A stretch of DNA of 5,274 nucleotides from Planctomycetales bacterium (lineage in GTDB: Bacteria > Planctomycetota > Planctomycetia > Pirellulales > Thermoguttaceae): positions 1 through 5,274 of the forward strand of contig SKZG01000181.1 in the NCBI GenBank assembly GCA_007127495.1, read 5' to 3'. Under the pieces are notes generated by a model that was not told the DNA's origin, searched no databases, and saw only the letters and a program-made list of their open reading frames with translations. The position numbers were made by a program, and so were the translations under genes. Shown here in pieces: positions 1 through 5,219 of the stretch; position 1 is the stretch's first letter, and every line of letters begins with the position of its first letter.

Positions 1-2459
1 CGGCCCTCCACGGCCCGGTCGACATTCGCCCCGATGCGCGCGAGAACCTCGTCGATTTGGCCGGGATGCGTTTGGGCAAGGATGAGGAAATAACCCGGTG
101 CCGGGCCGGTAAGCTGGAATCCGTGTACGTAGTAAACCAGCCCGGCGCCGCGCAACTCGTTGTGCAGCCAACCGCCGGGATAACGATAGCCCGACATGAC
201 CGCATTGAGCACCGTTAGTGCGGCGTGGTCCTCCGGGTCGAGGATTCCGGCGGCGGGATAGCCGACCAGCACCATGCCCGTGTCCTTCGCCGTTTGCTTG
301 TGGCGGGCGATCGACTCGGCAATGGCGTTGGGGCGGTCGAAGTCGACGGGCTCGAAATCGGCGGCGGGAGTCAAGGGCGCGAAGTGGCGCCGGACCAGCG
401 CCACCGCCTCCTCGATTTCCACGTCGCCGAACACCGTCACGATCATATTCTGCGGCACGAAGTACGCGGCGTGGTAGGCCTGCAAATCGGCCGGGGTAAG
501 CCGCTCGACGGTTTCGCGCGTGCCGTTGACCATCAGTTGGTACGGCGAACTGGCCGGCACGGCGTCGTGGAACACCTCGAACGCCTCGGCCTGCGGGTTG
601 TCGGCCCGCCGGTCGATCGCGGCGAGGGCGCGGTTCTGCACGCGGGCGAATTCGTCGTCGGGGAAGGTGGGGCGGGTGACGCACTCGGCAAAGACTTCCA
701 TCGCCTGGCGGAAATCGTCACGCAACACCGTGGCTGAGCCGTACACCGTGTTCCGGCCCGCACGCATGGTCAGCCGGCCTCCGATCGAATCGAAATAGTC
801 GGCAATCTGCCGTGCCGAGCGAGTGGGGGTTCCCTTGTCGAGCATGTCAGCGACCAGTGCCGCCCGGCCGGCGGTCTGCTGGGTATCGGCCAAGGTCGCC
901 CCGAGAGAAAACGCCTGCATGTTGACCAGGGGCAGGTGCGTGTGCCGCTTCACCAACACGCGCAGGCCGTTGTCGAGCCGGACCAGACGGACGTCGTCCT
1001 CGTGGCCGGCGGCGGCCTCCACGGCCGCCTTCGGCGCACCGCCCGGCGGGGTGATGATCACCCGGTTCAGGCGTTCGGGCACGAAGTAGCGCCGGGCCAC
1101 GTCGCGCACCTGCTCGGCGGTCACTTGCTGGATGGCCTCGACGTAGTGCAGGTCGAACAGCGGATCGCCCGTGGCCAGGAAGTTGCGTCCCAGACTGCTG
1201 GCCGCCTGCTGAACGGTTTGTGCGCCAAAGACCAATTCGGCCGCCTTCTGGTTCTTGGCCTTGGCCAACTCCTCGGGCCCGACCAGCTCGTCGCGCAAAC
1301 GATATGCCGCGCGTACGATTGCCTCCGAGGCTTCCTGCCAGGTTGCCGGCTGCGCGCTGGCGAACACCGCAAAGAAGCCCCGGGCAAAGTGGGGCGTATA
1401 GCTGGCCGCTCCGACCGAGAGCACGAGCGGCTCGTCGTATTTGAGCCGGCGGGCGAGGCGCGAACTCTCTCCCTCCGCCAGGATATACGCCGCCACGTCC
1501 AGCGCGTACAAGTCAGCATGGGCTAGCTCCACGGTGGGCCAAGCGATCACAAAATCGTAGCCGGCGCCGTCCATCTCGCGAACCGCCTGACGGGGCGCAA
1601 GCTGTTTGGGTTCCTCCGGCATGGGCACCAGGGTCTCGTACCCGCGCGGCGTCCCCGCAAACTGCGCGGCCACCTGCTCCATCACCGCGGCGGTATCGAC
1701 CGCGCCGACGACAACGAACACCAGGTTATTCGGCACGTAACGCTCACGATAGAAGCTGACGATATCGTCATTGGTGGCCTGGTTGAGCACGTCGAGATAC
1801 CCGATCACCGGATGACGTATCGGGTGGCGCGTGTAAACGGTTTGCGACAACAGGTTCCATTGCACGCGGCGGCGGTCCACTTCGCCGTCGGCCAGTTCCT
1901 GCCGAATCACGCGCATCTCGCGGTCGAATTCGTCGGGATCGAACGCGCAGTGCTGCATCGAATCGGCCAGCAACTCAATGGCTTCCATTACGTTGCGGGC
2001 GGGGCAATCGATGAAGTATCCGGTCATGTGCGTGGACGTGAACGCGTTCGTCGCTCCGCCGAACGTGTCGATGATCCGTTCGGTTTCGGCCTCGGAACGC
2101 TTGGTGGTGGTGCCGCCGGAAACAACGTGTTCGAGCACGTGGCTTAATCCGGCGCCCAAGTGTTCCGCTTCATAGGCGCTGCCTGTGTTCTGCACAAAGG
2201 TGCGAACCGTGGCCACGGGCGCCACGTGGTTCTCTTGGACAATGACGGTCAGCCCATTGTCGAGCGTGGCCAGGGTGACTTGATTGGGCAACTTATGAAC
2301 GCTTGTATAGCGAGCCGCGGGCGGTTCCGATTCCGCCGAAACCACCGCCGCCTCGCCGGCGGTCGAGTCGGCCGCGCCGGCCGCGCCGGCTGACACCGAA
2401 ACGGCCAGCATCGCCAGGGGGGCTAAACAGCTACAAAGCGTTCGGGGTTTCTGCCGCAT
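1..2459 (-). CDS. Secreted M16 family zinc metallopeptidase, two M16 repeats, C-terminus beyond window
   Basis: Reading leftward from 2459, the frame is open for 819 codons and is cut by the window edge. Residues 1-30 look like a Sec signal peptide (basic MRQKPR, hydrophobic stretch, Ala-Gly-Ala cleavage region near residue 29-30), so a periplasmic or exported enzyme is likely. The first peptidase domain (about 58-230) has the inverted zinc motif H107-V-L-E110-H111. E188 follows 77 residues after H111 and E181 seven before it, which is the spacing of pitrilysin-type enzymes: H107, H111 and E188 should bind zinc and E110 act as the base. A non-catalytic M16_C-like domain follows ('YVPNNLVFVVVG', about 240-252). 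A second pair starts near 493 ('LVRLDNGLRVLVKRH'), but the aligned segment 'RAALVADMLDKGT' lacks HxxEH, so that half is structural. The last domain keeps an Arg-Tyr pair (R770, Y776/777) typical of the substrate-binding half. The family degrades peptides or misfolded proteins in a clamshell chamber; the substrate here is unknown. Family assignment is secure; no specific gene name is justified. Confidence 0.95.
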   Translation of the reverse strand, partial: MRQKPRTLCSCLAPLAMLAVSVSAGAAGAADSTAGEAAVVSAESEPPAARYTSVHKLPNQVTLATLDNGLTVIVQENHVAPVATVRTFVQNTGSAYEAEHLGAGLSHVLEHVVSGGTTTKRSEAETERIIDTFGGATNAFTSTHMTGYFIDCPARNVMEAIELLADSMQHCAFDPDEFDREMRVIRQELADGEVDRRRVQWNLLSQTVYTRHPIRHPVIGYLDVLNQATNDDIVSFYRERYVPNNLVFVVVGAVDTAAVMEQVAAQFAGTPRGYETLVPMPEEPKQLAPRQAVREMDGAGYDFVIAWPTVELAHADLYALDVAAYILAEGESSRLARRLKYDEPLVLSVGAASYTPHFARGFFAVFASAQPATWQEASEAIVRAAYRLRDELVGPEELAKAKNQKAAELVFGAQTVQQAASSLGRNFLATGDPLFDLHYVEAIQQVTAEQVRDVARRYFVPERLNRVIITPPGGAPKAAVEAAAGHEDDVRLVRLDNGLRVLVKRHTHLPLVNMQAFSLGATLADTQQTAGRAALVADMLDKGTPTRSARQIADYFDSIGGRLTMRAGRNTVYGSATVLRDDFRQAMEVFAECVTRPTFPDDEFARVQNRALAAIDRRADNPQAEAFEVFHDAVPASSPYQLMVNGTRETVERLTPADLQAYHAAYFVPQNMIVTVFGDVEIEEAVALVRRHFAPLTPAADFEPVDFDRPNAIAESIARHKQTAKDTGMVLVGYPAAGILDPEDHAALTVLNAVMSGYRYPGGWLHNELRGAGLVYYVHGFQLTGPAPGYFLILAQTHPGQIDEVLARIGANVDRAVEG

Positions 2460-2466
2460 CATTTTG

Positions 2467-2474
2467 TCCTTTCC
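2467..2474 (-). promoter_or_regulatory. Shine-Dalgarno site of the M16 peptidase; decides between tandem ATG starts
   Basis: On the minus strand the sequence reads GGAAAGGA-CAAA-ATG-ATG. The two ATG codons (2462-2460 and 2459-2457) are adjacent and in frame. The AAGGA core lies 4 nt from the first ATG and 7 nt from the second; the second spacing is the more usual one, so 2459 is taken as the start. Using the first would add one methionine. This is the only clear Shine-Dalgarno site among the three genes in the window. Confidence 0.7.
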
Positions 2475-2501
2475 GACCCAGAGGGCCACTGCGTTGTTGG
2501 T

Positions 2502-2620
2502 ATATACTCGCCGCGTGCTGTTATTGCGCTTCTGTAGGATGGACATTCTTGTCCGTCTTCACTTTGACGGGCTAGAGCCCATCCTACGGAAAGCGCAGTT
2601 TTGGGCCGCGGCGAGTATAT
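2502..2620. repeat. Nested palindromic element in the divergent promoter region
   Basis: An imperfect inverted repeat of about 119 bp fills the gap between the two divergent genes. Its outer arms are a perfect 14-nt match: ATATACTCGCCGCG at 2502-2515 and its reverse complement at 2607-2620. An inner inverted repeat (2525-2596) sits within them, separated by unpaired segments. Each outer arm, read outward, presents CGCGGCGAGTATAT to the gene on its side: 39 bp before the peptidase start and 95 bp before the sensor start. The AT-rich end of each arm could serve as a -10-like region or as a binding site for a dimeric regulator; neither is shown. It could also be a MITE- or REPIN-like mobile repeat. 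There is no transposase in or near it. Confidence 0.75.
2525..2596. repeat. Inner REP-like palindrome with three internal hairpins
   Basis: The arms are TGCGCTT plus GTAGGATGG on the left (2525-2542) and their complements CCATCCTAC plus AAGCGC(A) on the right (2579-2597), with a small bulge between the blocks. Inside lie GGACA-TTCT-TGTCC (2541-2554) and GGGC-TAGA-GCCC (2569-2580), which can form simultaneously as a cloverleaf. A competing stem, CCGTC/GACGG (2553-2557 with 2566-2570), overlaps both. The wording 'TAGGATGGACATTCTTGTCC' resembles short repeats I recall from many planctomycete intergenic regions, often mistranslated as small hypothetical proteins. That is recollection, to be confirmed by a genome-wide search. 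Confidence 0.7.
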
Positions 2621-2654
2621 CCCTAAATTATGCGCCAAACGCCGGTCTTTGTCA

Positions 2655-2660
2655 TATACT
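2655..2660 (+). promoter_or_regulatory. Possible -10 box for the GAF-PAS-PilZ gene
   Basis: TATACT matches the sigma-70 -10 consensus TATAAT at five of six positions and lies 55 bp before the ATG at 2716, outside the palindrome. No acceptable -35 hexamer is found 16-18 bp upstream. A weaker alternative is TAAATT at 2624-2629 with TTGGGC at 2601-2606 (17-bp spacing). Both are weak by sequence alone, and planctomycete promoters are poorly covered by E. coli consensus rules. Confidence 0.2.
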
Positions 2661-2715
2661 TTACTTCAGAGACTCGTCCTTTTCGTAACCCGTCTGCTAC
2701 TCATTCTGGTTCCTT

Positions 2716-4116
2716 ATGGCCTTCGCTGCAACGGATACCCCCCACCGTGAGGGGATTGCCGAGGTACTTGCGAAGCTTGGCGCGAAGTCGGACTACGCTG
2801 ACGCCCGCTCCCGGCGTCAGGCGGCCGTTGTCGCGTTCGGCCGCCGGACGATTGCGCGCCCGGCCCTCGCAGTGCTGATGCAGGACGCCGTGGCCCTGGT
2901 CGGCGAGATACTGGGGGCGGATATGGCGGGGACTACCGAGATGGCCGACCACGGGGCCTCCATCGTGACGACGATCGCCTCGATTGATTCGCGCGGCCCA
3001 ATAACCGATCCCGTTTCGCACCAGATGCCGATGAATCCGGCCGGCTCGATGGCCGCGTTTGCCCTGACGATGGCCAATGTGGTTGTCACATCCGATTTGC
3101 CTGCCGAGACGGCGTATCAAGACATGGTTTTGCGTCAGCTCGGCGTTCGCAGCGCCATGTGTATTCCGATTCATTTGAATCGCGAGCCCTTTGGCGCGTT
3201 GGGCGTCTATTGCTTCGAACCGCGGCAGTTCGACGAGGAAGACACCGGCTTCGCGGAAAGCATTTCGCACCTGCTGGCGGCCACCATCGCCCGCGTGCGA
3301 GCCGAGGACGAGGCGGCGCGACATCGCCGATTCGCCCAATCGGTGCTCGATTCCGTCGATGCCCTGGTGGTCAACCTCGATGCGCGGGGATACATTCTCG
3401 GAATGAACGGGGCGAGCGAGCAGCTCCTGGGCGTGTCGCCGGCCGAAGTGCAAGGCAGGCCCTTTGTCGCCACGTTCCTCGGCCCCGAAGCCGCCGACCC
3501 CTTCGCCGCGTTCTTCCGCGAGATACTGGCGGAAAGAAACCCTTCCGGCTTCGACGTGGAACTGGCCGCCAAGGACGGATCCCCGCGCACCGTGCGATGG
3601 CGCGGCACGCTGCTCGTCGAACCGACCGGCAACGGCGCAACGGTCCTGCTCAGCGGGGTGGATCGGACGGAGATTGCCCGGCTCGCCGGAGAACTGCTCC
3701 GGGACCATGACCGGGAAGCGGCTTCGGGCACGGCCGCGGCGCCGGCCGAAGGCGACGCAGCCGAACAAGCGGCGCCGTCGCCTTTTCATCCCGTCGGCCA
3801 TCCTGCCCGCGGCAGCGACATGCGCAGCAGCCCGCGACGCACCTATCAATATCGGCAACTCATTGCGCCGCTGCTGGGCGACCGACTGCCCGCCCGAAAT
3901 CGCTTCTTCGAGGTGGTGTGCGAAGACATCTCGGCCGGGGGCATCTCATTCCACCTTGACACGCGCCCCAATTTCGAAAAGGTGGTGGTGGCTTTGGGGC
4001 AGCCGCCGCAGTTGTGCTACTTCACGGCCCAGATCGTCCGCATTGCCGAACGGTTCGACAAAGGCCGCCGACATTTTCTCATCGGTTGCCGCTTCACCGG
4101 CCGCATCAAATCGTAA
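2716..4116 (+). CDS. GAF-PAS sensor protein with C-terminal PilZ-like domain
   Basis: This 466-residue soluble protein has no signal peptide or membrane segment. After a basic helical N-terminus, residues about 48-195 look like a GAF domain (helix 'LAVLMQDAVALVGEILGADM', strands 'VRSAMCIPIHL' and 'FGALGVYCFEP'). Residues about 203-320 are a PAS domain ('FAQSVLDSVDALVVNLDARG ... MNGASEQLLGVSPAEVQGRPF', closing with 'LLSGVDRTE'). An Ala/Pro/Glu-rich linker (about 325-370) leads to a PilZ-like domain (about 371-465), with R374-R375-T-Y-Q-Y-R380 followed by the D404-I-S-A-G-G409 motif. PilZ domains of this type bind cyclic di-GMP; the N-terminal arginine motif here is not a clean RxxxR, so binding is uncertain. 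There is no kinase, cyclase or DNA-binding output, so it probably acts through protein contacts. The start is the first in-frame ATG after the stop codon TAA at 2686-2688; no Shine-Dalgarno site precedes it. The GAF and PAS ligands cannot be inferred. Confidence 0.88.
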   Translation: MAFAATDTPHREGIAEVLAKLGAKSDYADARSRRQAAVVAFGRRTIARPALAVLMQDAVALVGEILGADMAGTTEMADHGASIVTTIASIDSRGPITDPVSHQMPMNPAGSMAAFALTMANVVVTSDLPAETAYQDMVLRQLGVRSAMCIPIHLNREPFGALGVYCFEPRQFDEEDTGFAESISHLLAATIARVRAEDEAARHRRFAQSVLDSVDALVVNLDARGYILGMNGASEQLLGVSPAEVQGRPFVATFLGPEAADPFAAFFREILAERNPSGFDVELAAKDGSPRTVRWRGTLLVEPTGNGATVLLSGVDRTEIARLAGELLRDHDREAASGTAAAPAEGDAAEQAAPSPFHPVGHPARGSDMRSSPRRTYQYRQLIAPLLGDRLPARNRFFEVVCEDISAGGISFHLDTRPNFEKVVVALGQPPQLCYFTAQIVRIAERFDKGRRHFLIGCRFTGRIKS

Positions 4117-4156
4117 GGCGCTTCCGTTTCCAGGTGCAGGCCGCCTCAGTGTAGCA

Positions 4157-4173
4157 GGCACACGCCGTGTGCC
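4157..4173. repeat. Short perfect hairpin after the sensor gene
   Basis: GGCACAC-GCC-GTGTGCC forms a 7-bp perfect stem with a 3-nt loop, 40 bp after the stop codon of the GAF-PAS-PilZ gene. No run of T follows (CGTCCCTG), so it is not a typical intrinsic terminator. The surrounding phrase 'GTGTAGCAGGCACACGCCG' resembles a repeat I recall from planctomycete genomes, so it may be a third repeat type in this window, or an mRNA 3'-end structure. Confidence 0.5.
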
Positions 4174-4189
4174 GTCCCTGAAACAAAGG

Positions 4190-4248
4190 CTTTCTGTAAG
4201 CGTTCACGGGTCGGAAATCAGCCGCAGGGCGCTAGCCCCCGGTTTGCC
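4190..4248 (+). repeat. Palindromic repeat, direct copy 1 (59 bp)
   Basis: This 59-nt unit runs from CTTTCTGTAAGC to CCCCGGTTTGCC and is identical, base for base, to copy 2 starting 61 bp further on (4251). It contains the core GGGC-GCTA-GCCC (4227-4238), a small self-complementary hairpin. The perfect identity of the two copies points to a recent tandem duplication or to gene conversion. Confidence 0.9.
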
Positions 4249-4250
4249 CC

Positions 4251-4309
4251 CTTTCTGTAAGCGTTCACGGGTCGGAAATCAGCCGCAGGGCGCTAGCCCC
4301 CGGTTTGCC
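4251..4309 (+). repeat. Palindromic repeat, direct copy 2 (59 bp)
   Basis: An exact copy of 4190-4248, separated from it by two cytosines. Its segment 4257-4305 is complementary to the inverted copy downstream. Residues 4274-4305 pair without mismatch with 4324-4355 across an 18-nt loop, and 4257-4273 pair with 4385-4401. Together these give 49 base pairs with one 29-nt bulge on the 3' side. Confidence 0.9.
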
Positions 4310-4323
4310 TGCCTCAAAACGAG

Positions 4324-4401
4324 AACCGGGGGCTAGCGCCCTGCGGCTGATTTCCCGCCGCGGCCGAGGAACGTGGCGATTTCCGACCCGTGAACGCTTA
4401 C
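4324..4401 (-). repeat. Palindromic repeat, inverted copy interrupted by 29 bp
   Basis: The reverse complement of the repeat appears in two blocks: 4324-4355 (32 nt, exact) and 4378-4401 (24 nt, exact). They share the heptamer GATTTCC, at 4349-4355 and again at 4378-4384, with 22 nt between (CGCCGCGGCCGAGGAACGTG then GC). The direct copies have only one such heptamer and no insert, so they differ from this copy by precisely 29 bp. The direct-plus-inverted layout with a short loop is like a REPIN or a small MITE. No mobility gene accompanies it. Confidence 0.88.
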
Positions 4402-4473
4402 GGCTGTCTGGCACCCAGAAACGAAAGAGCCAATCGTAACCTTCATGAACCGGCCAGGGACCAGCCCGGCGTG

Positions 4474-5118
4474 CTACCGCTCCCGGTCACGAAACAGACG
4501 CCGTGTGGCGGCTTCGATCTGTTCGGAAAGCTCGCGCATTACCCAACGCGCTCGGACCGCATGCAGGAACGCGCGCGTGCGCTGCTGCGCGGCAAGGTCG
4601 GCATATTCCGGCCGGCCCTCCAACGGTTCGAGTGCCGCGGCCGGCAAGTCCGACGCGGCGGCGTCGGTCAAACTCGAACCCATGAACCGATCTGCGAAGT
4701 CGCGCCACCAGCGAAGCGCGTCAATGAACTGGTCCAGGTAGTCGGTCCGGTCAGCCTCCGGCAATGCATCGTAACGGCGCGCGCATTCGCGCAGCCACGG
4801 CCCGACAAGCCAAACCACGTTATCTTCCATCCGTTGCCGCTGCCGGTCGGTCAGTTGGTGTGCCATGCCCTCCCAATCGGTTTCGCCGGCAAACTCTTCC
4901 GCGAGCCGCCGTGCCAGCACCGCGCGGGTGGCTTCGGGAACGTGCTCCAAGTCGCGCGTGACGAGCCAGCGGAGCAGATCGCGCCGACCGGCCTCGGCCG
5001 GGTCCGGCAGCTTCGCATAGTGCCACGCGGCCGTCGCGATGACGGTCACTGCCAGCAACGCGGCCGAGACCAACACCGTCAGAATACCACGGTGGCTGGT
5101 GATTGAGGGAGGCTTCAT
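4474..5118 (-). CDS. Single-pass membrane-anchored protein of unknown function
   Basis: With the ATG at 5118 this is a 214-residue protein. A short N-terminus with K2 and R10 precedes one hydrophobic segment (about 11-33, 'GILTVLVSAALLAVTVIATAAW'), most likely an uncleaved signal anchor leaving the rest in the periplasm. The remainder is charged, Trp- and Arg-rich and probably all helical: 'RRDLLRWLVTRDL' (45-57), 'RAVLARRLAEEF' (about 65-76), 'MAHQLTDRQRQRMEDNVVWLVGPWL', 'DYLDQFIDALRWWRDF', and a C-terminal 'RAFLHAVRARWVMRELSEQIEAATRRLF'. The DLLRWLVTRDL block reminds me of conserved planctomycete proteins without an assigned role; I know no function and see no catalytic motif. A TTG at 5136 would add six residues (LFRYDC, first read as Met) but has no better ribosome site; ATG is preferred. 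Neither start has a clear Shine-Dalgarno site. It converges on the sensor gene, so the two are not co-transcribed. Confidence 0.78.
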   Translation of the reverse strand: MKPPSITSHRGILTVLVSAALLAVTVIATAAWHYAKLPDPAEAGRRDLLRWLVTRDLEHVPEATRAVLARRLAEEFAGETDWEGMAHQLTDRQRQRMEDNVVWLVGPWLRECARRYDALPEADRTDYLDQFIDALRWWRDFADRFMGSSLTDAAASDLPAAALEPLEGRPEYADLAAQQRTRAFLHAVRARWVMRELSEQIEAATRRLFRDRER

Positions 5119-5170
5119 GCAATCGTACCGAAACAAAATCGTTGCTGCTGGAGTTCTTACCCTTTCCAGT

Positions 5171-5206
5171 GTACCCTGATTTGCCGGGCAATGGCAAACG
5201 GGGTAC
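5171..5206. repeat. Hairpin upstream of the membrane-protein gene
   Basis: GTACCC (5171-5176) and TTTGCC (5180-5185) pair with GGCAAA (5193-5198) and GGGTAC (5201-5206), leaving a small internal loop (TGA against CG) and a 7-nt apical loop. It lies about 53 bp before the ATG of the minus-strand gene. It could be a 5'-leader structure of that gene or an end-of-transcript structure of a gene beyond the window. No T-run flanks it on either strand. Confidence 0.5.
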
Positions 5207-5219
5207 CTCGACCGCCAGC

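Larger units (their letters stand above)
4117..4473. other. Convergent intergenic region occupied by palindromic repeats
   Basis: This 357-bp gap separates the 3' ends of two converging genes. It holds a small hairpin (4157-4173) and a repeat cluster (4190-4401), listed separately. I find no credible coding sequence: reading frames that cross the gap are extensions of non-coding frames of the sensor gene and translate the repeat itself ('EISRRALAPGL' twice). No transposase, tRNA or T-rich intrinsic terminator is visible. The hairpins may terminate transcription or protect mRNA ends from both sides, a role known for REP sequences between convergent genes, but the sequence does not prove it. 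Positions 4402-4473 show nothing recognisable. Confidence 0.7.

Noticed and set aside
225..1526. Plus-strand open frames of 170 and 196 codons opposite the peptidase gene.
   Set aside because: They are antisense to a continuous, well-conserved M16 coding frame and show no family motifs of their own.
2564..2569. TTGACG as a -35 box for the sensor gene.
   Set aside because: It is close to TTGACA, but nothing like a -10 box lies 16-18 bp downstream (CGGAAA region), and it is part of the inner palindrome.
2303..2575. A small plus-strand reading frame ending in 'GWTFLSVFTLTG'.
   Set aside because: It begins opposite the peptidase signal-peptide region and ends in the palindromic repeat; the peptide is a translation of repeat DNA.
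2701..3858. A 385-codon open frame on the minus strand opposite the sensor gene.
   Set aside because: It overlaps the GAF-PAS-PilZ gene almost completely, its translation is Arg/Gly/His-rich without domain signatures, and the plus-strand frame has clear homology-like features. It is a high-GC shadow.
4157..4173. Hairpin considered as a rho-independent terminator of the sensor gene.
   Set aside because: The stem is good but no T-rich tract follows on either strand; kept as a hairpin repeat only.
4190..4309. Direct repeats considered as a minimal CRISPR array.
   Set aside because: Two 59-bp copies are separated by only 2 bp, so there is no spacer, the repeat is too long, and an inverted copy follows. 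No cas gene is present.
3464..4336. A 290-codon plus-strand frame crossing the end of the sensor gene into the repeats.
   Set aside because: It is the wrong frame of the sensor gene, Arg/Pro/Ser-rich, and its C-terminus is translated repeat sequence.
5134..5136. TTG as the start of the minus-strand membrane protein.
   Set aside because: It adds only LFRYDC before the ATG at 5118, without a better ribosome binding site and with a less typical signal-anchor N-terminus.
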